From: Streptomyces sp. yr375
GTDB lineage: Bacteria; Actinomycetota; Actinomycetes; Streptomycetales; Streptomycetaceae
NCBI RefSeq assembly: GCF_900110755.1
Contig: NZ_FOFF01000003.1
Span: 248,001 to 312,000 of the forward strand
Direction of reading: 5' to 3'
DNA: 64,000 bases
Within the stretch, counting starts at the first letter, position 1, and each line of letters begins with the position of its first letter. The notes beneath the pieces are model-generated. The model was given only the letters and a program-made list of their open reading frames with translations, was not told where the DNA came from and ran no database searches. Both the position numbers and the translations under genes were made by a program. Below, one piece after another: positions 42,800 to 52,400 of this stretch.

Positions 42800-43683
42800 T
42801 TGATCGCTCCCTTGGCGAGGTCGCCGATCATCTGGCGGGCGCCGATCGCGAACACGATCAGCAGGGGGACGAGGGCGAGGAGTGCGCCGGTCATGACCAT
42901 TCCGTAGTCGGTGGTGCCGTGGGTGCCGTTGAGCTGGGACAGGGCGACCTGGAGGGTCACGTTGTCCGGGTTGGTGAGGGCGATCAGGGGCCAGGCGTAG
43001 TCGTTCCACTGGCCCATGAAGGTGAAGATGCCGAGGAAGGCCAGGCCCGGCCGGACCACCGGGAGGGCCACGTGCCAGTACTGGCGCAGGAAGTTCGCGC
43101 CGTCGATCCGGGAGGCGTCGAGGAGTTCGTCGTGGATCGCGCTCCTCATGTACTGGCGCATCCAGAAGATGCCGAACGCGTTGGCGGCGGCCGGCACGAT
43201 CAGCGCCGTCATCGAGCCGATCCAGCCGAGCTTCGCCATGATCACGAACTGCGGGATCGCCTGGAGCTGTGCCGGCACCATGAAGATGAACATGAGCAGC
43301 ACGAACAGCAGCCGCTTGCCCGGGAACGCGAACTTGGCGAAGACGAAGGCCGCCAGCGAGTCGAAGAACAGGACCAGGAACGTCACCGACCCCGCGACCA
43401 GCACCGAGTTGAACATCGAGCCGAAGAAATCGATGGTGTCGAAGAGGCTGCGGACGTTCTCCAGGAAGTGCGTGCCCGGCAGCAGCTTGGGCGGGTAGGA
43501 GAAGATCTCCGACGACGTGTGCGTCGACATGATCACGGCCCAGTAGAACGGGAAGGCCGAGAGCAGGACGCCGGCGACGAGGCTCGCGTGCAGCGCGAAC
43601 CCTCTGCGGCGGGTCCCGTCGATCCCCTTGGTCCGCTGGATTCCCTGGCCCTTGGTCCGCCGGGTTCCTTGGATGGATGCCAT
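42796..43683 (-). CDS. Sugar ABC transporter permease (MalG type)
   Basis: 295 residues with six membrane segments. The EAA loop reads LLDASRIDGANFLRQYWHVA, followed by LPVVRPGLAFLGIFTFMGQWNDYAWPL, as in carbohydrate-uptake family 1 inner-membrane proteins. An N-terminal run of GTRRTKG-type repeats is unusual. 15 bases after the MalF-type gene and overlapping the beta-galactosidase start. No ATPase is encoded here; a shared MsiK-type ATPase is expected, as in other Streptomyces sugar importers. Confidence 0.92.
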   Translation of the reverse strand: MASIQGTRRTKGQGIQRTKGIDGTRRRGFALHASLVAGVLLSAFPFYWAVIMSTHTSSEIFSYPPKLLPGTHFLENVRSLFDTIDFFGSMFNSVLVAGSVTFLVLFFDSLAAFVFAKFAFPGKRLLFVLLMFIFMVPAQLQAIPQFVIMAKLGWIGSMTALIVPAAANAFGIFWMRQYMRSAIHDELLDASRIDGANFLRQYWHVALPVVRPGLAFLGIFTFMGQWNDYAWPLIALTNPDNVTLQVALSQLNGTHGTTDYGMVMTGALLALVPLLIVFAIGARQMIGDLAKGAIK

Positions 43684-43698
43684 GGTGTTCAGGCCTTC

Positions 43699-44670
43699 CT
43701 AGTCTTCGCCCCGGCGCTGCACCAGACGCCAGTTGATGATCGAGAAGAGGACGACGACGAGGAAGATGCCCCACGCCACGGCGGCGCCGTAGCCGAAGTC
43801 GTTGTTGTCGAAGGTCTGTTGGAAGAAGTAGAGGACCATCGTCCGGCCCGCGTGGCCCGGACCGCCCGAGAACGTCGAGTCGTTGGAGGTGTTCTGCAGC
43901 AGGACCTGCGGTTCGGAGAAGCTCTGCAGACCGGTGACCGTCGACACGACGAGCACGAACAGCAGCACCGGCCGCATCATCGGCAGCGTGATCCGGAAGA
44001 AGGTCTGCACCGGCCCCGCGCCGTCCATCCGCGCCGCCTCGTACAGCTCGCCCGGGATGGTCTGCAGCCCGGCCAGGAAGATGATCGCGTTGTAGCCGGT
44101 CCACTGCCAGGTCATCAGCGTCGCCACGGCGATCTTGATGCCCCACGGGGTGTTGAGCCAGGCGATCTGGTCGACGCCGACGGCCTGCAAAAAGGCGTTC
44201 ACGAGGCCGAAGTTGGTGGAGAAGACCGAGCCGAAGACGATCGCGATCGCCACGACCGAGGTGACGCTCGGCAGGAAGTAGGCGACCCGGTAGAGGTTCT
44301 TGAACCGCACCGCCGAGTTGAGCATCACCGCCGTCACCATCGCCAGGAGGATCATGGGGAAGGTGGCCAGCGCCCAGATGACGATCGTGGTCCCGATCGA
44401 GCTCCAGAACTCCGAGTCGCTCAGCAGGTACTGATACTGCGTCAGACCCGCCCACTCCATCGAGCCGAGGCCGTCCCAGCGGTGGAAGGACAGGTAGAGC
44501 GAGAAGCCGACCGGGACCAGGCCGAAGCAGAGGAACAGCAGATAGAAGGGGGAGATCGCGGCGTAGAGGTGCCAGTACTTGCGCAGGCCCGTCCGGGGTC
44601 GCGGCGCGGAAGCGTCCGCCACGACCGCCGGGGGCTCCGGGGGCTTCACCAGCGTGGGGAGGGTGGCCAT
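43699..44670 (-). CDS. Sugar ABC transporter permease (MalF type)
   Basis: 323 residues from the ATG overlapping the binding-protein stop by one base (TGATG). Six membrane segments; EAA loop ELYEAARMDGAGPVQTFFRI followed by TLPMMRPVL. Pairs with the MalG-type protein to form the membrane channel for the oligosaccharide bound by the upstream lipoprotein. Confidence 0.92.
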   Translation of the reverse strand: MATLPTLVKPPEPPAVVADASAPRPRTGLRKYWHLYAAISPFYLLFLCFGLVPVGFSLYLSFHRWDGLGSMEWAGLTQYQYLLSDSEFWSSIGTTIVIWALATFPMILLAMVTAVMLNSAVRFKNLYRVAYFLPSVTSVVAIAIVFGSVFSTNFGLVNAFLQAVGVDQIAWLNTPWGIKIAVATLMTWQWTGYNAIIFLAGLQTIPGELYEAARMDGAGPVQTFFRITLPMMRPVLLFVLVVSTVTGLQSFSEPQVLLQNTSNDSTFSGGPGHAGRTMVLYFFQQTFDNNDFGYGAAVAWGIFLVVVLFSIINWRLVQRRGED

Positions 44671-45965
44671 CAGTAGCTCACCCCCAGGTGCTTCGCGATG
44701 CGCCGGCACTTGCTCATGGCGTCACTCCAGGCCTGCTTGGGGTCCTTGCCGAGGACGCCGACGTTCTTCATCTCGTCCTTGATCGGCTGCCCGAGCGCCA
44801 CGTCGAAGGGGCTGTTGTAGGCGACGGCGATCTTCTGCGCGGCGGGCCCGAAGACGTCCATCGTGACCTGCCCGCCGAAGAACGCGTCGGGCTCGCGCAC
44901 CTGCTTCAGGCCGTACGAGGCGGGGGTGGACGGGAAGAGTCCCGCGTCCACGAAGCCCTGCGCCTGGTTGCCCGCGTCGAGCATCCAGGTGATGATCCGG
45001 AACGCCTGCTCGGGCTCCCGGCACTCCTTGGTGATCGACAGGAACGAGCCGCCGTTGTTGGAGGGCCGCACGGGCATGTCGGCCACCCGCCACCGGCCCG
45101 TGGTCTTCGGCACGCCGTTCTTGAGGTCGCTGGTCGCCCAGGACGCGCCCAGTTGGCTCGGCAGCTTGCCGTCCTCGATGGCCGAGAACTGGTCCGGGGT
45201 GCCGTTGACCAGGTTCGACACGAGCTTGCGCCGCTTGGCCTCGACGGAGAGCGCCCAGGCGTGGCGCACATGCTCCTGGTCGCCGATGAAGTGGCGGTCC
45301 TTGTCGACGTACCGCGCGCTGCCCTGCTGCACCACGTTCTCGAAGACGCTGTTCACGTCGGTGAGCAGCGAGGTTCCCGGGATCTGCTGCCGCAGCCGCT
45401 CACCCGCCGCGAAGAACTTCTCCCAGGTGTTCAGCTCCTTCGACACGTCGGCGGGCTCGTACGGCAGTCCGGCCTTCCGGAAGACGGCGTACTGGTAGAA
45501 GTGCGCCACCGGCCCGCAGTCGATCGGGAAGCCGACCATCGTGCCGTCGTCCGCGATGCCCTGCTCCCACTTCCAGGGCAGGTACTGCGACTTGTACTTG
45601 TCCGCGCCGAGTGTGCGCAGGTCCACGAACTGGCCGGCGTTGGGCAGGTAGGACGCCATGTCCTCGCCCTTGAGGCCCGCGATGTCGGGGACATGGGCGC
45701 GGCCGGCCATCGTCGTGATCAGCTTCGACCGGTAGTAGCCGCCGATCTTGATGGCCTTGAGGTCGACCGAGCCGCCGTACCGGGCCGTCGCGTTCTTGAC
45801 GACCGTGTCGCCCAGGCCGCCGTCCCAGTACCACAGGACCATGTTCCGGCCGGTCGAACCGGTCGGAACAGCGCAGCCGGACGCCAGGCCGCCGAGCGCC
45901 GTGGCGGCCGAACCGGCCAGTCCCGCGCGGAGCAGGCCTCTACGTGAGAGCCGCACAGCTCCCAC
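44670..45965 (-). CDS. Sugar ABC transporter substrate-binding lipoprotein
   Basis: 431 residues. Twin-arginine-like lipoprotein signal (VRLSRRGLLRAGLAGSAATA, lipobox ASGC at about residue 31) and the cluster B binding-protein fold: NMVLWYWDGGLGD, DIAGLKGEDMASYLPNAG, FPIDCGPVAHFYQYAVFRKA and CREPEQAFRIITWMLDAG. GTG start; a second GTG nine bases later also fits. First gene of the importer/GH2 operon; the ligand is probably a galactose- or mannose/fucose-bearing oligosaccharide, judged by the glycosidases nearby. Confidence 0.9.
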   Translation of the reverse strand: MGAVRLSRRGLLRAGLAGSAATALGGLASGCAVPTGSTGRNMVLWYWDGGLGDTVVKNATARYGGSVDLKAIKIGGYYRSKLITTMAGRAHVPDIAGLKGEDMASYLPNAGQFVDLRTLGADKYKSQYLPWKWEQGIADDGTMVGFPIDCGPVAHFYQYAVFRKAGLPYEPADVSKELNTWEKFFAAGERLRQQIPGTSLLTDVNSVFENVVQQGSARYVDKDRHFIGDQEHVRHAWALSVEAKRRKLVSNLVNGTPDQFSAIEDGKLPSQLGASWATSDLKNGVPKTTGRWRVADMPVRPSNNGGSFLSITKECREPEQAFRIITWMLDAGNQAQGFVDAGLFPSTPASYGLKQVREPDAFFGGQVTMDVFGPAAQKIAVAYNSPFDVALGQPIKDEMKNVGVLGKDPKQAWSDAMSKCRRIAKHLGVSY

Positions 45966-46029
45966 CGCCTTTCGGATCTGTTCGCGTCTTCGCAGACGAT
46001 GTGCAATCGAGGGACATGCGTGGGGTTGT

Positions 46030-46090
46030 CTTCTCGGGCTACGGGCTACGAACCACGGGATATGGGATACGGGCTACGGCATACGGGGCC
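46030..46090. repeat. Degenerate GGG(C/A)TA(C/T)GG tandem repeats before the importer operon
   Basis: In the 135-base gap between the kinase stop and the binding-protein start, units GGGCTACG, GGGCTACG, GGGATATG, GGGATACG, GGGCTACGG and CATACGG follow each other at 7-11 base spacing. Could be slippage or a multi-copy regulator site in the operon's promoter/leader. Confidence 0.6.
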
Positions 46091-46100
46091 TCGGGCCCGG

Positions 46101-47120
46101 TCAGGGCCGCCGCGCGGGCGGGGTGACCGGGGCGTACCGCACGGGCGGGCCGACGTCCGCCGGGATGCGGTCGGCGAGGAAGCCGTACGTCCGCTTCAGT
46201 TCGGGTTCGGTCACGGAGCGCCACCAGCGGTCGATGCCGTACCAGCCGGGGGCGGCGAGCGCCCCGCCGTGGTGCCGCACCGAGAGCCCGGCGGACAGGA
46301 CGGCGAACCGCAGCCGCTCCGCCAGCGGCCAGCCGCCCAGCGAGGCGGCGACGAAGCTCGCGCCGAACACGTCCCCGGCGCCCGTCGCGTCCAGGACGTC
46401 GACGTCGAGGGCGGGGACCTCCGCGTACTCCCCGGTCGTCTGGTCGACCGCGAGCGCGCCGTCGCCGCCCCGGGTGACCACGGCCACCGGCACCAGCTCG
46501 GTGAGCGTGCCGAGCGCGGCGACCGCGCTGTCGGTGCGGGTGTACGCCATCGCCTCGGTCTCGTTGGGGAGGAAGGCGTGGCACAGCCGGAGCTGGTCGA
46601 GGAGGTCGGTGGACCACTGCTGGGTGGGGTCCCAGCCGACGTCGGCGTAGATCTGCGTGCCGTTCGCGGCCGCCTTGGCGAGCCAGGCACGCGGCTCCGC
46701 CTCCAGGTGCACGAGCGCCGTGCGCGCCTCGGGCGGGTCGCCCATCAGCTCGTCCTGCGAGTACGGCGGCTCCTGGCCGTGGGTGACCAGCGCCCGGTCG
46801 TGGCCGTGCGCGAGCGCGACGGTGACCGGCGTGTGCCAGCTTTCCGCCACCCGGGAGAGGGAGAGGTCGACGCCCTCCTGCCCGGCGAGCACCTCGTGGC
46901 AGTGGACGCCGTAGAAGTCGTCGCCGAAGACCGTGGCCAGCGAGGTCCGCAGGCCGAAGCGGGACGCGGCCACCGCCAGGTTGGCGATGCCGCCGGGGCC
47001 GCAGCCCATGCCCGCCGTCCAGATCTCCTCGCCCGGCGTCGGCGGCTTGCCGAGCCCCGTGAGGACGAGGTCGTAGAAGAGCAGCCCGGTGAGCAGCACC
47101 TCGGGCCGGTCGTCGTCCAC
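46101..47120 (-). CDS. PfkB-family carbohydrate kinase
   Basis: 339 residues from the GTG preceded by GAGAGGA at seven bases; a longer TTG start is less likely. Gly-rich sugar-binding N-terminus GCGPGGIANLAVAASRFGLR and the C-terminal PfkB anion-hole signature LDATGAGDVFGASFV with the catalytic Asp. Phosphorylates a monosaccharide such as fructose, tagatose 6-phosphate or 2-keto-3-deoxy acid. The sugar is not decided by sequence. Divergent from DeoR and placed between the two arms of the glycan locus. Confidence 0.88.
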   Translation of the reverse strand: MDDDRPEVLLTGLLFYDLVLTGLGKPPTPGEEIWTAGMGCGPGGIANLAVAASRFGLRTSLATVFGDDFYGVHCHEVLAGQEGVDLSLSRVAESWHTPVTVALAHGHDRALVTHGQEPPYSQDELMGDPPEARTALVHLEAEPRAWLAKAAANGTQIYADVGWDPTQQWSTDLLDQLRLCHAFLPNETEAMAYTRTDSAVAALGTLTELVPVAVVTRGGDGALAVDQTTGEYAEVPALDVDVLDATGAGDVFGASFVAASLGGWPLAERLRFAVLSAGLSVRHHGGALAAPGWYGIDRWWRSVTEPELKRTYGFLADRIPADVGPPVRYAPVTPPARRP

Positions 47121-47226
47121 CGCGCATCCTCTCGTCAAAACTCTTCATCTTTGTGACCGGAATCGTGCGCCCATCGGGCGAGATTGGTCAATACCTCAGC
47201 AGAAGTGAGCATGGATTTGATTGAAG

Positions 47227-48012
47227 ATGACGAGTAGTGTTCGCCTCGTGCTGGCTGAACGACGACATCAACTCATCCTGCGGGCGCTGCGCTCCGGCGG
47301 TCCCGCAGCCGTGACCGATCTCTCCGAGCAACTGGGTGTGAGCCCGGCCACGATCAGGCGTGACCTGGTCAAACTCGAGGAGGACGGCCTGCTCACCCGG
47401 GTGCACGGCGGCGCCGTCGCGGAGGAGGGCGACCAGCCCTTCGCCGAGGTCGCCGAGATGCGCGTGGCCGAGAAGGACGCGATAGCCGCGCACGCCGCGG
47501 CGATGGTCGCGGACGGACAGTCGGTGCTGCTCGACATCGGCACCACCGCCTACCGCCTGGCCAGGCAACTGCACGGCCGCCGGCTGACGGTGATCACCAG
47601 CAACCTGGTGGTCTACGAGGAGCTCGCCGACGACGAGGGCATAGAGCTGGTGCTGCTCGGCGGCATGGTCCGGCGCGAGTACCGCTCGCTGGTGGGCTTC
47701 CTCACCGAGGACAACCTGCGCCAGTTGCACGCCGACTGGCTGTTCCTCGGCACCAGCGGAGTGCGCCCGGGCGGCCAGGTGATGGACACCACGGTCGTCG
47801 AGGTGCCGGTGAAACGCGCCATGATCGAGGCCGGTGACAAGGTCGTCCTGCTCGCCGACTCGGCGAAGTTCCCGGGTACGGGCATGGCGAAGGTCTGTGG
47901 TCCCGAGGACCTGGACGCGGTGGTGACGAACACGCCGGTCGACCCGGTGACCCGGTCCTCGTTCGAGGAAGCGGGCGTCGAGATGGTCGTGGCAGGAAAG
48001 GTGCAAGCGTGA
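47227..48012 (+). CDS. DeoR-family transcriptional regulator of the glycan locus
   Basis: 261 residues from ATG 47227; the GTG at 47248 gives the more usual VLAERRHQLIL start, so the beginning is uncertain by seven codons. DeoR HTH AAVTDLSEQLGVSPATIRRD, then LTRVHGGAV, and the sugar-phosphate sensor DGQSVLLDIGTTAYRLA, ITSNLVV and KRAMIEAGDKVVLLADSAKF. DeoR proteins are released by phosphorylated sugars. Here the PfkB product is a likely inducer. It overlaps the GH4 gene by four bases (GTGA). Confidence 0.88.
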   Translation: MTSSVRLVLAERRHQLILRALRSGGPAAVTDLSEQLGVSPATIRRDLVKLEEDGLLTRVHGGAVAEEGDQPFAEVAEMRVAEKDAIAAHAAAMVADGQSVLLDIGTTAYRLARQLHGRRLTVITSNLVVYEELADDEGIELVLLGGMVRREYRSLVGFLTEDNLRQLHADWLFLGTSGVRPGGQVMDTTVVEVPVKRAMIEAGDKVVLLADSAKFPGTGMAKVCGPEDLDAVVTNTPVDPVTRSSFEEAGVEMVVAGKVQA

Positions 48013-49346
48013 AACTGACGATTCTGGGCGGCGGCGGCTTCCGGGTGCCGCTCGTGTACGGGGCGCTGCTGACGGACCGCGCCGAGGGGCGGGTCACGGA
48101 GGTCGTGCTGCACGATCTGGACGCCGGTCGACTGCATGCGGTCGCCCGGGTACTGGACGAGCAGGTGGCCCGCGTCCCCGACGCCCCCAGGGTGACCGCC
48201 ACCACCGACCTCGACGAGGCACTGCGCGGCGCCGACTTCATCTTCTCCGCGATCCGCGTCGGCGGCCTCGAAGGCCGCGCGAACGACGAGCGGGTGGCCC
48301 TCGCGGAGGGCGTCCTCGGCCAGGAGACGGTCGGCGCCGGAGGCATCGCCTACGGTCTGCGCACGGTCCCCGTCGCCGTCGACATCGCCCGGCGCGTGGC
48401 CCGCCTCGCCCCCGACGCCTGGCTCATCAACTTCACCAACCCGGCCGGCCTGGTCACCGAGGCCATGTCCCGCCACCTCGGCGACCGCGTGATCGGCATC
48501 TGCGACTCGCCGGTCGGCCTCGGCCGCCGGATCGCCCGGGTCCTCGGCGCGGACCCCAGGGAGGCGTGGATCGACTACGTCGGTCTCAACCACCTCGGCT
48601 GGGTCCGCGGCCTGCGCGTCGCCGGACGCGACGAACTCCCGCGCCTGCTCGCCGACCCCGACCTGCTCGGCTCCTTCGAGGAGGGCAAGCTCTTCGGCGT
48701 CGACTGGCTCCAGTCGCTCGGCGCGATCCCCAACGAGTACCTGCACTACTACTACTTCAACCGTGAGGCCGTCCGCGCCTACCAGCAGGCCGAGAAGACC
48801 CGCGGCGCCTTCCTCGCCGACCAACAGGCCCAGTTCTACGCGGAGATGAAGCGCCCCGACACGGCGGCCCTGACCGCCTGGGACCGCACCCGCGCCGAGC
48901 GCGAGGCCACCTACATGGCCGAGAACCGGGAGACGGCCGGCGCCGGCGAACGCGACGCCGACGACCTCTCCGGCGGCTACGAGAAGGTCGCCCTCGCCCT
49001 GATGCGGGCCATCGCCCGCGACGAGCGCACGACGCTGATCCTCAACGTCCGCAACCAGGGCACCCTTTCGGCGCTCGACGCGGACGCCGTCATCGAGGTG
49101 CCCTGCCTCGTGGACGCCAACGGCGCGCACCCGGTGGCCGTGTCCCCGCTGCCCGAGCACGCCACCGGCCTGGTCTGCGCGGTGAAGGGCGTCGAGCGCG
49201 AGGTGCTCGCCGCCGCCGAGTCCGGCTCCCGTGCGACGGCCGTGAAGGCGTTCGCGCTGCACCCGCTGGTCGACTCGGTCAACGTGGCCCGCAAGCTGGT
49301 CGAGGGGTACACCGACGTCCATCCCGGGCTGGCGTACCTTAAGTAG
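48009..49346 (+). CDS. GH4 glycosidase (6-phospho-beta-glucosidase family)
   Basis: 445 residues. NAD-binding LTILGGGGFRVPLVYGAL at the N-terminus, NFTNPAGLVTEAM, the metal-ligand Cys in VIGICDSPVG and His in YVGLNHLGWVRG, all features of the NAD/Mn-dependent GH4 mechanism. GH4 members act on 6-phospho-glycosides or, in some actinobacteria, on free glycosides; no PTS gene is nearby, so unphosphorylated substrates are possible. Coupled to deoR. A palindrome that may be an operator follows its stop. Confidence 0.9.
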   Translation: MKLTILGGGGFRVPLVYGALLTDRAEGRVTEVVLHDLDAGRLHAVARVLDEQVARVPDAPRVTATTDLDEALRGADFIFSAIRVGGLEGRANDERVALAEGVLGQETVGAGGIAYGLRTVPVAVDIARRVARLAPDAWLINFTNPAGLVTEAMSRHLGDRVIGICDSPVGLGRRIARVLGADPREAWIDYVGLNHLGWVRGLRVAGRDELPRLLADPDLLGSFEEGKLFGVDWLQSLGAIPNEYLHYYYFNREAVRAYQQAEKTRGAFLADQQAQFYAEMKRPDTAALTAWDRTRAEREATYMAENRETAGAGERDADDLSGGYEKVALALMRAIARDERTTLILNVRNQGTLSALDADAVIEVPCLVDANGAHPVAVSPLPEHATGLVCAVKGVEREVLAAAESGSRATAVKAFALHPLVDSVNVARKLVEGYTDVHPGLAYLK

Positions 49347-49356
49347 GCGCCCGACG

Positions 49357-49368
49357 GAAAGCGCTTTC
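49357..49368. promoter_or_regulatory. LacI/catabolite-type palindrome between GH4 and GH38 genes
   Basis: GAAAGCGCTTTC, a perfect 12-base palindrome of the class bound by LacI-family sugar regulators, 128 bases before the alpha-mannosidase ATG. The intervening C-rich leader has no gene. Confidence 0.55.
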
Positions 49369-49495
49369 TCCCCCGGCTGGTCGGCCCAGCTCTCACCCGG
49401 CCTCTGCCGGCCTTTCGGCCCGCCCCCGGGCCTCCCCGCCCTTCCTGCTCTGCCCGCCCTTCCCGGCCTCCGTGGTCCCTCTCTGGAGATTCCCC

Positions 49496-52400
49496 ATGCA
49501 TGACGAACGCCGCCGCATCGAGGAGCGCGTCGAGCGCGTCCACAACCAGCGCGTCAAGCCCGCGATCTACGCGGCCACCGTGCCCTTCGAGGTCGAGGCC
49601 TGGCAGGCGCCGGGGGAGCCCGTCCCCTTCGCGGAGGCCGCGGCCGCCGCCTACGAGCCCTTCGCGATGGACACCCCGTGGGGTCCGCCCTGGGGCACCA
49701 CCTGGTTCCGGATGCGCGGACAGGTGCCCGCCGAGTGGGCCGGGAAGCGCGTCGAGGCCGTCATCGACCTCGGCTTCGTCGGCGACTGGCCCGGCAACCA
49801 GGCCGAGGCCCTGGTCCACCTCACCGACGGGACCCCGCTGAAGGCGGTCAACCCGCTCAACCAGTACGTGCCGATCGGCAACCCGGTGACCGGCGGCGAG
49901 ACCATCGACTACCTCGTCGAGGCCGCCTCCAACCCGGACATCCTGGCCAACGACTTCGCCGGCCCGACCCCGCTGGGCGATGTGCTGACGGCAGGCGACC
50001 GTCCCCTGTACACATTCCGCCGCGCCGACATCGCCGTCCTCGACGAGCAGGTCTGGCACCTCGACCTCGACCTCCAGGTGCTGCGCGAACTCATGGTCCA
50101 CCTCGGCGAGCACGAGCCGCGCCGCCACGAGATCATGCACGCCCTGGACCGCGCCATGGACGTCCTCGACCTGGACGACATCTCCGGCAGCGCCGCGGCC
50201 GTCCGCGAGGTCCTCGCGCCCGTCCTGGCCCGCCCCGCGCACGCCAGCGCGCACACCATCTCCGGCGTCGGCCACGCGCACATCGACTCCGCCTGGCTGT
50301 GGCCGATCCGCGAGACGAAGCGCAAGACCTCCCGCACCTTCTCCAACGTCACCTCGCTCGCCGACGAGTACGACGACTTCGTCTTCGCCTGCTCGCAGGC
50401 CCAGCAGTACGAGTGGGTGCGCGACAACTACCCGCAGGTGTGGGCGCGCATCCAGGAGTCGGTGAAGAAGGGGCAGTGGGCGCCGGTCGGCGGCATGTGG
50501 GTCGAGTCCGACGGCAACCTGCCCGGCGGCGAGGCCATCGCCCGCCAACTCGTCCACGGCAAGCGGTTCTTCATCGAGCACTTCGGCATCGAGACCAAGG
50601 GCGTCTGGCTGCCGGACTCCTTCGGCTACAACGCCGCCTACCCGCAGCTCGCCAAGCTCGCCGGCAACGACTGGTTCCTCACCCAGAAGATCTCCTGGAA
50701 CCAGACGAACAAGTTCCCCCACCACACCTTCTGGTGGGAGGGCATCGACGGCACCCGCATCTTCACGCACTTCCCGCCCGTCGACACCTACAACGCCCGT
50801 TTCAGCGGCGAGGAGATGGACCGCGCGGTCCGCAACTACTCGGAGAAGGGCGCCGGTACGCGCTCCCTCGCCCCGTTCGGCTGGGGCGACGGCGGTGGCG
50901 GCCCCACCCGCGAGATCATGGAGCGGGCGCGCCGGCTGGCCGACCTGGAAGGCTCGCCGAAGGTCGTCGTCGAACACCCCGACGCGTTCTTCGCCAAGGC
51001 CCGCGAGGAGTACCCGGACGCCCCGGTCTGGGTCGGCGAGCTCTACCTCGAGCTGCACCGCGCCACCTACACCACCCAGGCCCGCACCAAGCAGGGCAAC
51101 CGGCGCAGCGAACACAAGTTGCGCGAGGCCGAGTTGTGGGCGACGACCGCCGCCCTGCACGCGCCGGGCTACGCCTACCCGTACCAGAAGCTCGACCGGC
51201 TCTGGAAGACGGTGCTGCTGCACCAGTTCCACGACATCCTGCCGGGTTCCTCCATCGCCTGGGTGCACCGCGAGGCGGAGGCCGAATACGCCCGTGTCGC
51301 CGAGGAGTTGGAGGTCCTGACGGCCGAGGCGGTCGCCGCGCTCGGCGGCGGCGGAACCGAAGGCGTGGGCGGCACAAGGGTGTTCAACACGAGCCCCTTC
51401 GCCCGCGCGGAGGTGATCCGCACCGCCGCGGGCGCACCGGCGTACGTGGAGGTGCCCGCGAACGGCAGCGCACCTCTCGCCACGAACACCGCCGACAGCG
51501 CCGTCACCGCCGGCTCGCCGCAGCCGGTGACGGTCTCCGACCGGGTCCTCGACAACGGACTGGTCCGGGTACGGATCGCGGAGGACGGCACCCTGTCGTC
51601 CGTATTCGATCTGCGGGCGAACCGCGAAGTCCTCGCCGGCCAGGGCAACCTGCTGCGCCTGCACACCGACCTCCCGAACTACTGGGACGCCTGGGACATC
51701 GACAAGCACTACAAGAACCGCTTCACGGACCTCCTGGCCCCGGACTCGGTCACCGTCGTCGAGGACGACCCGCTGCTCGGCGCGATCCGCGTCACCCGCT
51801 CCTTCGGCAAGGGCTCGACGATCATCCAGACCATCACCCTGCGCGCCGGCAGCCCCCGCGTCGACTTCGAGACCGACATCGACTGGCACGAGGCGGAGAA
51901 GATCCTCAAGGCGGCCTTCCCGGTGGACATCCGGGCGCCGCACTCCTCCGCCGAGATCCAGTTCGGCCACATCCAGCGCCCCACCCACACCAACACCAGT
52001 TGGGAAGCGGCCCGGTTCGAGGTCTCCGGCCACCGCTGGGTGCACATCGGCGAACCCGGCTACGGCGTCGCCGTCATCAACGACTCCACCTACGGCCACG
52101 ACGTCTCCCGCACGGTCCGCGAGGACGGCGGTACGACGACCACGGTCGCCCTCAGCCTGGTCCGTGCCCCGCGCATCCCGGACCCCGAGGCCGACCAGGG
52201 CCGCCACCGCTTCGCCTACGCGCTGCTCCCCGGCGCGAGCATCGACGACGCGGTCGCCGAGGGCTACGCCCTCAACCTGCCGCTGCGCGTGGCGGAGGCG
52301 GCGGGTACCGCGGACGCGCCCGAGCCGGTCGTCTCGGTGGACGGCGAGGGCGTCACCGTCGAGGCGGTCAAGCTCGCCGACGACGAGTCCGGCGACGTCG

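Noticed and set aside
42760..44676. Plus-strand 638-codon frame opposite the ABC permeases
   Set aside because: Highly charged low-complexity translation; the minus-strand permeases carry clear EAA loops.
47121..47226. Shared GATGA-type motifs in the pfkB/deoR spacer as a DeoR operator
   Set aside because: Half-sites are short, inconsistently spaced and A/T-driven; not enough to call an operator.
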